A stretch of DNA of 64,000 bases from Cloacimonetes bacterium UBA5614 (GCA_002424605.1 DIKQ01000005.1:1-64000); one strand, 5' to 3'. Shown: positions 1 to 8,829, counted from the first letter of the stretch. Notes: generated by a model from the letters alone, not told the origin. Numbers and translations: made by a program.

Positions 1-70
1 GCTTTTTGTTTTTTACAGTAAAGGGCTTTGATTTTGCATATGCAAATCACGGTGAGCTAATTTGCAAATT
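1..70. other. AT-rich gene-free edge with small palindromes
   Basis: There is no convincing reading frame here. The stretch holds two palindromes, TTTGCATATGCAAA near 35-48 and AATTTGCAAATT near 59-70, around CGGTGAGCTAATTTG at 50-64. The reverse complement of that 15-mer occurs inside the 21-bp direct repeats near 52751-52765, so this could be an outlying relative of that repeat. A 15-base match inside a window this large can also arise by chance. Confidence 0.25.
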
Positions 71-133
71 CAAGTGAATCTTTTCATTTGAAAAAAACCT
101 CCACCCCTCCCAAATCCTGCTTCTTCCTCAGGA

Positions 134-213
134 GCATTACGGTATCATTACGGTACCATTACGGTAGCATTGCGGTCATTGACCGTATTACTACCGTAAT
201 GGTACCGTAATGC
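134..213. repeat. 11-bp inverted iteron array, copy A
   Basis: Four direct 11-bp units (134-144, 145-155, 156-166, 167-177; consensus nCATTACGGTA), a 3-bp spacer ATT (178-180), then three inverted units (181-191, 192-202, 203-213; TACCGTAATGn). The arms pair into one long hairpin and can pair in shifted registers because the units are alike. It lies downstream of ftsY, beyond that gene's terminator. It is nearly identical to the reverse complement of the 10740 array, including the left flank CCTGCTTCTTCCT at 116-128, and to the 28076 array. It has no U-run and so is not an ordinary terminator. Confidence 0.9.
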
Positions 214-270
214 TAAAGCGATGGTCTTATGGAAAAGGAGTGGAAGGGAAGGGTTGGGTTTGAGGAAAAA

Positions 271-302
271 GAAAAAAGCGGCAGGGAGATGGTCTGCCGC
301 TT
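271..302 (-). terminator. Intrinsic terminator of ftsY
   Basis: On the minus strand AAGCGGCAG (302-294) pairs with CTGCCGCTT (284-276) and is followed by a short U-run. It starts 21 bases after the ftsY stop codon. Confidence 0.75.
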
Positions 303-323
303 AAACTAATGATTTATGGTAAG

Positions 324-1283
324 TTATGCCTGTTCCGGCTGCTCCGGATGGCGGTCGGTGGTGAACATAGCATCCACAAAAGCCGGCGGGTCAAAGGGTT
401 GCAGGTCTTCTATCTGTTCGCCGAGACCAATCAGTTTGACAGGAATGCCGAGGGCATGCTTGATATTGAGGATGATGCCGCCTTTGGAGGTCCCGTCCAG
501 TTTGGTGAGGACCAGTCCGTTGAGGTTGGCTGCCTCGTGAAAGGTCTTTGCCTGGGAGACGGCATTTTGCCCGGTGGTGGCATCCAAAACCAGCAGAGTG
601 TCATGCGGGGCATCCGGGATGAGTTTTTTGATGGTGCGGATGATTTTGGAAAGCTCCGCCATCAGGTTTGCCTTGTTATGCTGTCTGCCTGCGGTGTCAA
701 TCAGGACGATATCCGTTCCTTTATTGAGCGCGGACTGGACGCCGTCATAGACGACGGAGGACGGGTCGGAGCCCTGCTGGGACTTGATGATGGAAGCTCC
801 GGCGCGCGTTGCCCAGATTTCCAACTGCTCGATGGCAGCGGCTCGAAAGGTGTCACCCGCAATGACAAGGACGGACTTTCCCAGCTGGCGGAACATGGAG
901 GCGACCTTGCCGATGGTGGTGGTCTTGCCTACTCCGTTCACGCCCAGGAAAAAGATGACCCGGGGCCTGGCGTCGCAATCTGTGTAAAAGTCCGTTACTT
1001 CGGGATAATCAGCCAGCAGGATATCGCTCATAATCTTCTGCAAAGCATCCTGCACCTGCTCCGCTTCGGTGTATTTATGGACTTTTATCTCTTCCCTGAG
1101 TTTGTCTATAATAAGGGAGGTCATTTCCACGCCCGTATCGCTTTTGAGCAGGATGTCCTCCAGCTCTTCCATCAGCTCTTCGTCCACTTTTCCGCGCAGA
1201 CGGATGGCTTCTGCCAGCTTCCCCACAAAAGAGTTCTTGGTGCGGGCAATCTTTTCCCTTAAGTTACGCATGAAATTCAGCAT
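324..1283 (-). CDS. ftsY: Signal recognition particle receptor FtsY
   Basis: FtsY docks the SRP-ribosome complex at the inner membrane for co-translational insertion. The 319 residues are mostly NG domain: an N-domain helical bundle at about 1-95, then the GTPase. Visible motifs are GVNGVGKT (114-121, P-loop), DTFRAAA (144-150), DTAGR (196-200), TKLDG (260-264) and the closing GLGEQIEDLQPF (286-297). The acidic A domain found at the N-terminus of the E. coli protein is absent, as in many bacteria. The last ten residues are a Pro/Glu-rich tail. It has its own terminator and is transcribed away from the gene at 1382. Confidence 0.97.
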   Translation of the reverse strand: MLNFMRNLREKIARTKNSFVGKLAEAIRLRGKVDEELMEELEDILLKSDTGVEMTSLIIDKLREEIKVHKYTEAEQVQDALQKIMSDILLADYPEVTDFYTDCDARPRVIFFLGVNGVGKTTTIGKVASMFRQLGKSVLVIAGDTFRAAAIEQLEIWATRAGASIIKSQQGSDPSSVVYDGVQSALNKGTDIVLIDTAGRQHNKANLMAELSKIIRTIKKLIPDAPHDTLLVLDATTGQNAVSQAKTFHEAANLNGLVLTKLDGTSKGGIILNIKHALGIPVKLIGLGEQIEDLQPFDPPAFVDAMFTTDRHPEQPEQA

Positions 1284-1310
1284 TCAATCGACTCCGTTCA
1301 GCTATTTGTC

Positions 1311-1338
1311 TTGACGTATAGCCTGAAGAGGTTAAAAT
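1311..1338 (+). promoter_or_regulatory. Probable promoter for the 1382 operon
   Basis: TTGACG at 1311-1316 and TAAAAT at 1333-1338 are separated by 16 bases, about 45 bases before the first start codon of the rightward membrane protein-trmB-dgt run. Called from consensus likeness only. Confidence 0.45.
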
Positions 1339-1381
1339 TGATTTAGCAGAAATAAGTCAAACAAAAAATAGGAATACCGTA

Positions 1382-2047
1382 ATGAACGAAAGCAAACTCA
1401 TACCTGCCAAAATGTTTATCTCGCTGCTCATCCCGCTGGCAGTGGTAACCCTGGGCGGATTTATCGTGTATAAAACCCCCGCTGCATTTTTCTTTGCGGC
1501 AGAGGGACAATCATCAACTGAAACCAGCGGTCCTGCCGTGATTTATTATGCCCTGACACTTGTGGTTGCCCTGATGTTTTTCCTGATGAGGCAAAAATAC
1601 AGATGGTATGAAGTAATCGCCTTTTCAGCTCTGTCCATGGTCTATTCGCTATCTCTCAAACGGATGACCCCGGGGATTTACAGGGCTATTTATATGTATT
1701 TCACCCCGCTGATGGTGTTGTTTATCCTTATCTGGCTAATCCTGAAGTACATTTTCCTGAATAAAAGCACCAGGTCGATGCGGCTTCTGCTGTTTTCCCT
1801 GCTGAGTTCAGCAGCTTTCACGCTGGCTTTCTGGCTGCAGTTTACCCTGCTGAAACTGCCGACAGACGGGACTTTTTTGCAGGCAAGGTTTTTCAGCGGG
1901 CTGATGCTGTTTATCTTCATGGGCTTCGGGCTTTCCCTCGCTGAATTTATCATTATCCGCCTGGAAGCCGGTGCGGACAGGTCACAACCGGTGAAACTCA
2001 GCCGGAAAGACAATCCCGATTCGGAAGAAGATGGCGAAAATAGTTGA
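1382..2047 (+). CDS. Polytopic membrane protein of unknown function
   Basis: A 221-residue protein with about six hydrophobic segments (roughly 11-30, 52-66, 75-91, 103-125, 134-155, 168-190) and a charged tail after residue 195 rich in Asp, Glu, Lys and Ser. I see no catalytic motif and do not recognise the family. The gene ends 17 bases inside trmB (start 2031), so the two are very likely co-transcribed and translationally coupled. That context gives no firm role. The coding frame is clean, and it is the first gene behind a plausible promoter at 1311-1338. Confidence 0.75.
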   Translation: MNESKLIPAKMFISLLIPLAVVTLGGFIVYKTPAAFFFAAEGQSSTETSGPAVIYYALTLVVALMFFLMRQKYRWYEVIAFSALSMVYSLSLKRMTPGIYRAIYMYFTPLMVLFILIWLILKYIFLNKSTRSMRLLLFSLLSSAAFTLAFWLQFTLLKLPTDGTFLQARFFSGLMLFIFMGFGLSLAEFIIIRLEAGADRSQPVKLSRKDNPDSEEDGENS

Positions 2048-2675
2048 TACTCCTGAGTTCAAAGCCAGACAGGAGAAATTCCTGATAAAGGTGGAGCCTG
2101 ATAAGGTGCTGGATTTTACACAGCTATTCCAGAACAGCCATCCGGTCCTGCTGGAAATCGGCAGCGGCAAAGGTGAATTTATCTCGGAATACTCTCTGCT
2201 GCATCCGGAGTGGAATTTCATCGGATTTGAGCTCCAGCAGAAACGGGTGGAAATCACCCTGCGCAAACTGGACTTAGAAAAGCATCACAACGTAAAGCTT
2301 GCCACTTTTATGATTGATGAGAAGATTGAGGCAATCATCCCCCCCGCTTCAGTGGAAGGAGTTTTTATCCAGCACCCGGACCCCTGGCCCAAACGTAAGC
2401 ACTTTAAACGGCGGCTGCTGCAGCAGAAATTCCTGGAAGCCCTTTCGCGCATAATCAGGCCGGGCGGTTTTATCCAAGTTTCCACCGACCATGATGAATA
2501 CGCCAGATGGATTTGGAAGGAATTTTCCAAAAGACAGGATTTTACGTCCAAACTTACCGATACTATCAGTGAAAAACCCCTGCTTGACGACCATGTAGTC
2601 ACCTATTATGAGAGAGAACAGCGCCGGCTGGGCTTTGAACCAAAACATATGCTGTTTGAGAAAAAGCAGATTTGA
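2031..2675 (+). CDS. trmB: tRNA (guanine-N7)-methyltransferase TrmB
   Basis: TrmB transfers a methyl group from SAM to N7 of G46 in the tRNA variable loop. The 214-residue length is typical. The SAM-binding loop LEIGSGKGEF is at 41-50, followed by the acidic end of beta-2 (FIGFELQ, 63-69). The family signature HPDPWPKRKHFKRRL is at 115-129, RPGGF at 143-147, and STDHDEY at 151-157. The ATG at 2031 overlaps the end of the upstream membrane-protein gene in another frame, which favours coupling. The dGTPase gene follows 31 bases later. Confidence 0.96.
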   Translation: MAKIVDTPEFKARQEKFLIKVEPDKVLDFTQLFQNSHPVLLEIGSGKGEFISEYSLLHPEWNFIGFELQQKRVEITLRKLDLEKHHNVKLATFMIDEKIEAIIPPASVEGVFIQHPDPWPKRKHFKRRLLQQKFLEALSRIIRPGGFIQVSTDHDEYARWIWKEFSKRQDFTSKLTDTISEKPLLDDHVVTYYEREQRRLGFEPKHMLFEKKQI

Positions 2676-2706
2676 ATTATATTGATTTGAGATACAGAGG
2701 TGAAAA

Positions 2707-3858
2707 GTGAAACAGAAAATCAATGAAATCTATACCAAAATCCAGAACAAGTATGACAGCGTGCTGTCTGACAGGGCAACGCCCTGCTCCGCCGCCAGCA
2801 GAATGAGAGAAGAAGAGCCTGATATCCTGCGCTCCTGTTATGCCATTGACAGGGACAGGATTCTCTACAGCGGCGCTTATCGAAGATACCACGGCAAAAC
2901 GCAGGTCTTTTCCTTCACCAACCTGTTTGATGAAGAGATGACCAACCGGAACCTGCACATCGCCTATGTCTCCCAAATCTCCCGTACCATCGGCAAATAC
3001 CTGGGACTAAACCTGGAACTGATAGAAGCCATCGCGCTGGGGCACGACCTGGGGCACTGCCCCTTTGGGCACGACGGCGAGATGGCTCTCAGCAAATGCT
3101 GCGTCCAGCATGGAATCGGGCATTTTCACCATAATATTGAAAGCCTGCACATCGTTGACCATATCTCCAACAAAGGCAAGGGGCTGAACCTCACTTTCCA
3201 GGTGCGGGACGGAATCATTTCACACGACGGCGAGGTGCATAATACCCAGCTAATCCCCAATAAAGCCAAGACGGAAGGCGATATCACGGATTTTATCATC
3301 CGCAAGAAAGCCGGGGAAAATGTCACCTGGATGCCGGCAACCCTGGAGGGATGCGTGGTCAGAATCACCGACACCATCGCCTATATCGGCCAGGATATCG
3401 AAGATGCCATCCGTTACAATATCCTGAAACGGGAAGACCTGCCCCAAGATGTAACAGACTTTATGGGCAACCGCAACAGCCAGATAATCGACACTTTGGT
3501 CAAAAGCGTTATCATCAATAGCTTTGACAGGGATTACATCGCCTTTGACGATGAAACATCCGCAGTCCTGCTCAAGCTGAAGAAATTTAACTATGCCCGC
3601 ATTTATACAGACGAGAACGTTAAAAAGTCAAATCAGCTGATTTACCGCACTATGGGAATCCTGTTTGACAAGTATATGGAAGACCTGGCACAGAACAATG
3701 CGGAGTCAAAAATCTTTACCCATTTCCTGAATTACAAACATGAGGATTACAGGAACAAATTCTCTCCTGCCGAACAAGTGCGTGATTTCATCGCCACTAT
3801 GACGGACAGGTACTATAATGAGGAACTGAAGGATTATCTGTTGCCCTGGAAGTGGTAG
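2707..3858 (+). CDS. dgt: Deoxyguanosinetriphosphate triphosphohydrolase-like HD protein
   Basis: dGTPase-type HD hydrolases cut dNTPs to deoxynucleoside plus triphosphate. The 383-residue protein carries the metal-binding series in order: RNLH with His84, the HD pair in GHDLGHCPFGH (HD at 113-114), and a later DxxxYIGQDIEDA stretch near 220-235. The N-terminal RILYSGAYRRYHGKTQVF (51-68) matches the family's conserved arginine-rich entry. The start is GTG at 2707, preceded by AGAGGTGAAAA. The substrate range (dGTP or other dNTPs) cannot be told from sequence. It is the last gene of the run and converges on the deacetylase gene with 16 bases between stops. Confidence 0.92.
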   Translation: MKQKINEIYTKIQNKYDSVLSDRATPCSAASRMREEEPDILRSCYAIDRDRILYSGAYRRYHGKTQVFSFTNLFDEEMTNRNLHIAYVSQISRTIGKYLGLNLELIEAIALGHDLGHCPFGHDGEMALSKCCVQHGIGHFHHNIESLHIVDHISNKGKGLNLTFQVRDGIISHDGEVHNTQLIPNKAKTEGDITDFIIRKKAGENVTWMPATLEGCVVRITDTIAYIGQDIEDAIRYNILKREDLPQDVTDFMGNRNSQIIDTLVKSVIINSFDRDYIAFDDETSAVLLKLKKFNYARIYTDENVKKSNQLIYRTMGILFDKYMEDLAQNNAESKIFTHFLNYKHEDYRNKFSPAEQVRDFIATMTDRYYNEELKDYLLPWKW

Positions 3859-3874
3859 GCAAAGCAAAGCAGAA

Positions 3875-4606
3875 TCATTCGTTCAGATAGTTCAGCGCTT
3901 CATCCAGCGGTAGAACTGTAACTCCCATCTTGTGTATCAAGCGCATGACTTCCGCAAAATCCTGCGTGGTGTATGTGCTGGCATATGAAGCTGTGCCATC
4001 CGTGACTTCATGAAACAGCAGCACGACCAGGTTTTCCCTTTCGATAACCGCCTGCTTTATCCTGTTTGCTACAATCCGGGGATTCATTGTGTTGATGACA
4101 GACATACTGCCAACCATGGTCCGGTCAACCGGAGCAAGCATTGCGGTATCGAAACAGGTGCGGATGTTTCTATAGTATCTGAGGATTATTGGGTAATAAC
4201 TGATGGGGCAATATCCGAAGGGGGTGGCAAAAGATGTCGGATGGAACCCGTAAGCTTTCAGGCTGTCATAATCAGCTTTGATGGAGTATTCAGCTTCCTC
4301 CGGCGTTTGAGTAGCCAGATTTACGTGATTTATGGTATGGCCTCCGATTTCCCAGCCGTAGATGTTTTTCAGCTCCTGCAACTGTTGCCAGGTAAGCCTG
4401 GTCTGATTTCCTACCCTGCCGCTATTTACAAACATCGACGCTCTGAAACCGTATTCCTGCATTATCGGCAATGCGTTTTCCATCACGCTGGAGCTGTTGT
4501 CATCAAAGTTTATGCAGACGACCAGTTCCGACTTTGCCGGCTGTGTCGTGAACGTGCAACTGAGCAAAGTTAAGATAAAAAACAGACCTACTGCTAATCG
4601 ATACAT
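3875..4606 (-). CDS. Polysaccharide deacetylase-family lipoprotein
   Basis: The NodB/CE4 fold removes acetyl groups from N-acetylated sugars using a metal. The N-terminus is a lipoprotein signal ending in LLSC (Cys17), so the enzyme should be membrane-anchored outside the cytoplasm. INFDD at 32-36 supplies the Asp motif, GGHTINH at 88-94 the His-x3-His metal motif, and ATPFGY at about 127-132 the Arg/Pro-type motif, here with Phe-Gly rather than the usual RxPxG. LLFHEV near 197-202 is the late His motif. Missing Arg leaves activity uncertain. It lies 4 bases downstream of the barrel-like gene at 4611 in the same direction, so the pair is probably an envelope operon. Confidence 0.85.
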   Translation of the reverse strand: MYRLAVGLFFILTLLSCTFTTQPAKSELVVCINFDDNSSSVMENALPIMQEYGFRASMFVNSGRVGNQTRLTWQQLQELKNIYGWEIGGHTINHVNLATQTPEEAEYSIKADYDSLKAYGFHPTSFATPFGYCPISYYPIILRYYRNIRTCFDTAMLAPVDRTMVGSMSVINTMNPRIVANRIKQAVIERENLVVLLFHEVTDGTASYASTYTTQDFAEVMRLIHKMGVTVLPLDEALNYLNE

Positions 4607-4610
4607 AAGA

Positions 4611-5639
4611 TTAATCCATCATAAAACTGGTCTGTATACCAGCTTTCACGTAATTTTCGCCTTGGGGAATAATAACATAATCACAGAAAATCCCCAGCTT
4701 CAGTTTTTCCCGCACAAAGTAATTGCAATCCAGAAAGCCGGTGTAAGCATTCTCAGAAAAGACGCTTTGCACTCTGGCGCCGGCATAGCTTTGCAGCTTT
4801 CCGAATGAGACATCCAGGCAGCCTTCGTAAAGGTAGTCAGGTTCACTGTCATTGTGCTCTTTGTTCAGGTCAGCAGATAGAATCAGCGCTGCCTGCGGTG
4901 AAAAGCTGTACTTTGCTTCGCTCAGCAGATGCCAGTTACCCATTTCAGGCAAATGTTTCGACTCAGGCAGGTAATGATAGTTGAATCCGGCACGGAAGCT
5001 GAGTGCATCGATGTAATAAGATAGTTCTGACCCGGCATCAAAAGCCGCAACCGTATAATGATTATCCTTGTGAACATACGCTCCGAACAGCCGGAATTCC
5101 CTGTTTTCCTGCCTGTATTCATAGTTTGCCCCGGCCAGAAACAAGTTCAGGTCATTTCCTGCCAGGCCTGCTCCAAAAGCATTGCTCCCTTTTGTGTAAC
5201 CGGCTTGCAGACCGTGCCAGCGGTAGCTGAATAGAGCATAATCATCAAATAAAGAATCGTCATTGCGCCTGTTGAATAGGAAATATCCTTTGCCCTGCCC
5301 GAAATCCTTCATAGCTGTCTCAAGGATAAAGGATTCTGATTGCCAGCTTACCAGAGCTTCTTTAATCAGAATCCTTGAATCCAGGCGTATGTCCTGATTG
5401 GTAAGTTCCAGGCGAGTTCTGATGCCATTGCTGAACAAAGTGTCGATTCCCGTATTTATAACGTAAACTTGCTTGATTCTGGATGCATCATGCTCGTCCA
5501 AGTGGTAAAATAAATAGCTGTTGGAACTTCTCCAATCAAGGAAAACCGGTAACTGCAGACTCATTATTGAGCTCCATGCCAACATTGATATGGCACAGGT
5601 AAAAACCAGTTTAAGCTTACTGTGGAACAATAATTTCAT
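4611..5639 (-). CDS. Predicted outer-membrane beta-barrel-like protein
   Basis: A 342-residue protein with an N-terminal signal sequence (basic start, hydrophobic run to about residue 25). The rest alternates polar and aromatic residues in short strands rich in Tyr, Phe, Ser and Asn, typical of small Gram-negative outer-membrane barrels. It ends in an aromatic-rich segment, but the last residue is Asp and not the classic terminal Phe. I recognise no named family. It is first in a two-gene run with the deacetylase lipoprotein and has a good promoter 10 bases upstream of the start. Confidence 0.65.
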   Translation of the reverse strand: MKLLFHSKLKLVFTCAISMLAWSSIMSLQLPVFLDWRSSNSYLFYHLDEHDASRIKQVYVINTGIDTLFSNGIRTRLELTNQDIRLDSRILIKEALVSWQSESFILETAMKDFGQGKGYFLFNRRNDDSLFDDYALFSYRWHGLQAGYTKGSNAFGAGLAGNDLNLFLAGANYEYRQENREFRLFGAYVHKDNHYTVAAFDAGSELSYYIDALSFRAGFNYHYLPESKHLPEMGNWHLLSEAKYSFSPQAALILSADLNKEHNDSEPDYLYEGCLDVSFGKLQSYAGARVQSVFSENAYTGFLDCNYFVREKLKLGIFCDYVIIPQGENYVKAGIQTSFMMD

Positions 5640-5648
5640 AATAAATCT

Positions 5649-5677
5649 ATCTAATATAACCGAAAGCCGTTTGTCAA
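5649..5677 (-). promoter_or_regulatory. Probable promoter for the 5639 gene
   Basis: On the minus strand TTGACA (5677-5672), 17 bases, then TTAGAT (5654-5649), 9 bases before the start codon of the barrel-like gene. The leader would be very short. Confidence 0.45.
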
Positions 5678-5783
5678 CGAATTTGTGGCGTTTTGAAGTA
5701 TGATATGCGTATTATGGGTTGACAACCTGCCAAAAGCGGTAAGCATAGCACCGTTGTCTCAGACAACCAGCAAGGTATTGATT

Positions 5784-6818
5784 ATGAAGAGAATATATAT
5801 ATTGATTATGCTGATATCAGTTGCAGCAGGAATTGCAGCAGCAGATTTCAACTGGTTTTCCCAAGGTGATTCCAGATGGAAAACTGAAAGACTGGGTCAA
5901 TCAAAGAAAGCGACCATCGGCCGTAGCGGCTGCGTATTAAGCTGTCTTTCCATGCTGCTTAGTGCAGAAGCCAGCAATCCCCACATCACTCCCGGAGAGC
6001 TAAATGCCTGGCTCAAAAAGAATGGCGGATATTCGGGAAGTAAGATGCGGTGGCAGATTCCGGGCGAGATTGACGGTAGCGGACAGGGTCTGGAACTGGT
6101 TGCCCAGATAGCCCGGGTGAATGACTGGAAGTTCCTCAGTGAAGAGCTGGCAAAAGGCAACAAGGTCATCGTAAAAGTCCTCAGCCGCCGCAGCCATTGG
6201 GTTCTTGTCACCAAACAGGTCGGACCCTACAATAAAGCGTCTTCCTACCTGATAAACGATCCAGGCATGGAAAAATACCGGGAACGCACTTTGGCCCATT
6301 TCAATGGATTCAAGGCAGCCCGTTCATATTCCGGCAACTGGCTGGATGAGGAATCTTTCAGCATGGACACAGAAATCCAGATTGTTCCGGTGGAAAGTGA
6401 TGAATTCATCCTGTATGACATGGTCAATTCACCCCATCCCGCCGATGTGTATGTCAGGATTGAAAACAAGCTGCAGGTACCGGTTACCGGATACTTCATC
6501 CTCGGCCTGTTTGACAGCTACAACAACCTTATCCAATCGGTTGATTATGAGTATGGCACAGTCGAGCCAAACGACTATTTTGACCTCATGTACGAGATGG
6601 AAGACATCACTCCCATACAGCAACAGGATTGCTACGTAAATATCTTGTACAGCAAATACTTCAGCTATATGCCATCCATTAATGAGACCCTGGCACTGGC
6701 AAAAATCAATGGAAGCCTTAACCAGACAAATGCTATTGACACAGAAGATGACAGCTCTGCAGACGATCTGGAGGAGTATCTCATCGAACTGGATTCTGAA
6801 GGCGGAGAAGAGGACTGA
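5784..6818 (+). CDS. Secreted C39-like cysteine peptidase-fold protein
   Basis: From ATG 5784 the 344-residue product begins with a clean signal peptide (MKRIYILIMLISVAAGIAAA). The longer in-frame start at 5700 lacks one and would bury the signal, so I reject it. The papain-like C39 core covers about 22-180: GRSGCVLSCLSMLLS at 46-60 supplies the likely nucleophile Cys50, RSHWVLV the likely His139, and NDPG at 159-162 the Asn/Asp. The segment 190-310 is beta-rich and may be an accessory domain. The last 25 residues are almost all Asp, Glu and Ser. Peptidase activity is inferred from motif order only. It sits alone between two divergent or convergent genes. Confidence 0.75.
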   Translation: MKRIYILIMLISVAAGIAAADFNWFSQGDSRWKTERLGQSKKATIGRSGCVLSCLSMLLSAEASNPHITPGELNAWLKKNGGYSGSKMRWQIPGEIDGSGQGLELVAQIARVNDWKFLSEELAKGNKVIVKVLSRRSHWVLVTKQVGPYNKASSYLINDPGMEKYRERTLAHFNGFKAARSYSGNWLDEESFSMDTEIQIVPVESDEFILYDMVNSPHPADVYVRIENKLQVPVTGYFILGLFDSYNNLIQSVDYEYGTVEPNDYFDLMYEMEDITPIQQQDCYVNILYSKYFSYMPSINETLALAKINGSLNQTNAIDTEDDSSADDLEEYLIELDSEGGEED

Positions 6819-6824
6819 AGCTGA

Positions 6825-7655
6825 TTAGCTGATGATGCCCCTGATGTCCTGCTCCAGCACGACTGACAAATCTGTTTTCTCATCCCTGTATTTGATAATT
6901 ATCGGGCAATAAACGCTGAAATCCGGATTGGCTTTCAGAGGTCTGCTGCCCGGAACTACTACTGCATTTTCCGGTATGGTGACTGCTTTACCGGCATCTT
7001 TGGGCAGGAAATCCCCTTTCACAGAGTCATAGACAGGCGTGGCAGCGGTTATGATTGTCCCGGGAGCTATCACCGCTCTGCTCATCACAATCACCCCTTC
7101 ATACAGACCTGTGTTGCCTCCCACGAAAGCATTATCTTCCACGATGACAGGACGGCTGCCAATAGGTTCGATAACCCCGCCTATCATGGCCCCTGCGGAA
7201 ATATGCACATGCCTGCCAATCTGCGCGCAGCTTCCCACCAGGGCATGCGAATCAATCAGAGTCCCGCTGTCTATGTATGCCCCAATATTAATGAAAGCCG
7301 GAGGCATTATCGCCACTCCGGGCGCAATGTAACAGCCGTTACGCATGGAAGTTCCGCCCGGTACGATGCGAATCTGGTCTGCCAGAGTGACAGATTTTTC
7401 CTGCAGGGTGTCCTTGTCGTAAAAACTCTTCCGGTCACTCCAGGATATTTCGGACAGGATACCCATCCGGAAACCCACCAGGATACCCATCTTGACCCAT
7501 TCATTCGCCTGCCATCTGCCGTCTGTCTTCTCAGCGGAACGTATGTGTCCGTGATTGAGCGCTTCCAGAAACTCGTTAAAAAGAATACGGTCTTCTTTTA
7601 CATATCTTGCCGGTTTATTGTCATACAACGCCGTGATTTTTTCTTTTAAATCCAT
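6825..7655 (-). CDS. dapD: Tetrahydrodipicolinate N-succinyltransferase DapD
   Basis: DapD makes N-succinyl-2-amino-6-ketopimelate in the lysine/diaminopimelate pathway. From the ATG at 7655, preceded by an AAGGATGA-type site, it is 276 residues, the normal length; a longer start at 7727 would run into patB. The C-terminal half is a left-handed hexapeptide helix (MPPAFINIGAYIDSGTLID through GAMIGGVIEP), with VGGNTGLYEGV and TPVYDS following, as in succinyl-type enzymes. The start lies 10 bases after the patB stop, so the two are probably co-transcribed, pairing lysine/cell-wall precursor synthesis with a PLP enzyme. Confidence 0.93.
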   Translation of the reverse strand: MDLKEKITALYDNKPARYVKEDRILFNEFLEALNHGHIRSAEKTDGRWQANEWVKMGILVGFRMGILSEISWSDRKSFYDKDTLQEKSVTLADQIRIVPGGTSMRNGCYIAPGVAIMPPAFINIGAYIDSGTLIDSHALVGSCAQIGRHVHISAGAMIGGVIEPIGSRPVIVEDNAFVGGNTGLYEGVIVMSRAVIAPGTIITAATPVYDSVKGDFLPKDAGKAVTIPENAVVVPGSRPLKANPDFSVYCPIIIKYRDEKTDLSVVLEQDIRGIIS

Positions 7656-7665
7656 CTTATCATCC

Positions 7666-8829
7666 TTATCCGAAAGTGTTGAACAATCTGTCGCAGGCAT
7701 CCTGCAGAACAGACCTCGGACAGCCAAAGTTTATCCTCGCGAAGCCCCTGCCGTCATTCCCATAGGTCTTGCCCATGCTGAGAGCCAGCCCGGCTCCGTT
7801 GACCATCCTGTCAAAAAACTCCTCATCTGTCAGGCCGGTCTGCCTGAAGTCCAGCCAGGCAAGGAATGTCCCCTCCGGCTTGATTACTCTAAAGTTTGGT
7901 AATTTCTCCGCAAAGTATTTGACAAGGTAATCCCGGTTGCTCTCCAGATATTGCAACAGGGATTCCAGCCACGCTTCCCCGTGCGTATAAGCCGCTTCCA
8001 GGGCTGTAATGCCAAAGGTGTTGCCCAGGAACAGGTGCATATCCCAGATGTATCCGTCCACAGTTTTTCTCAGCCTTTCATCAGGTATGACGATGGCAGA
8101 GGTGCAAAGCCCCGCCAGGTTGAAACTTTTACTGGGCGAATAGCAGACAATGCTGAAATCTGCAAAATCCTCCAGCGAACCGAAAGTGAAGTGCCGGTGA
8201 CCGCTGAAGACAATATCTGCGTGGATTTCGTCGCTGACCACCACAACCCCGTGTTTCTTGCAAAGACGGCCCATCTGCACCAGTTCTTCCCTGGTCCAGA
8301 CCCTGCCCACCGGATTGTGGGGACTGCATAAAATGAACATCCGGCTTTGCAGCAGTTTTTGTTCAAAATCGGCAAAATCAATCTCATACCTATCGCCGGA
8401 CAGCACCAGCGGATTGGTCAGCAATCGGCGTCCGTGCTTTTCCACCGCTTCAAAGAAAGGGTCATAGACCGGTGTCTGCACCAGGATGCCGTCTCCGGGG
8501 GAGGTAAGGGTCAAGACCGCCGCGTTAATTGCCGTCACGACTCCCGGTGTGGAGATTATCCACTCGCGTTTTATCTGCCAGTTATAGCGGCGTAAAACCC
8601 AGTTCACAATGGAAGCGTAATACGATTTCATCCGGAAGTTGTAACCTAAAACGGGATGTGCCAGCCTTTCTGCCAATGCGTTGCTGATTTCGGGAGCCAC
8701 TGCAAAATCCATATCCGCCACCCATAGCGGTAGCAAATCCGCCTTGCCGTAAAAATGTTCCAGCATGTCATACTTGGCACAGCCGGTTCCCTTCCTGTCA
8801 TGGATTGTATCAAAATCGTACCGATTCAT
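7666..8829 (-). CDS. PatB/MalY-family PLP-dependent aminotransferase or C-S lyase
   Basis: A fold-type I PLP enzyme of 387 residues, the usual size. LPLWVADMDF at 33-42 is the MalY/PatB signature; SPHNPVGRVWTREEL (169-183), SDEIHAD (199-205) and SPSKSFNLAG (231-240, Schiff-base Lys234) follow; ARINFGCPRS near the end carries the carboxylate-binding Arg. Family members are cystathionine beta-lyases or aminotransferases. Its position just upstream of dapD would also allow a role as an N-succinyl-diaminopimelate or other amino-acid aminotransferase, which motifs cannot settle. Confidence 0.88.
   Translation of the reverse strand: MNRYDFDTIHDRKGTGCAKYDMLEHFYGKADLLPLWVADMDFAVAPEISNALAERLAHPVLGYNFRMKSYYASIVNWVLRRYNWQIKREWIISTPGVVTAINAAVLTLTSPGDGILVQTPVYDPFFEAVEKHGRRLLTNPLVLSGDRYEIDFADFEQKLLQSRMFILCSPHNPVGRVWTREELVQMGRLCKKHGVVVVSDEIHADIVFSGHRHFTFGSLEDFADFSIVCYSPSKSFNLAGLCTSAIVIPDERLRKTVDGYIWDMHLFLGNTFGITALEAAYTHGEAWLESLLQYLESNRDYLVKYFAEKLPNFRVIKPEGTFLAWLDFRQTGLTDEEFFDRMVNGAGLALSMGKTYGNDGRGFARINFGCPRSVLQDACDRLFNTFG

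Noticed and set aside
134..213. Iteron array A as a CRISPR array or terminator
   Set aside because: Units are 11 bp, abut directly, carry no spacers and are inverted in the second half; no U-run follows.
309..1262. 317-codon rightward open frame over ftsY
   Set aside because: It is the antisense shadow of ftsY, whose motifs are all in order on the minus strand.
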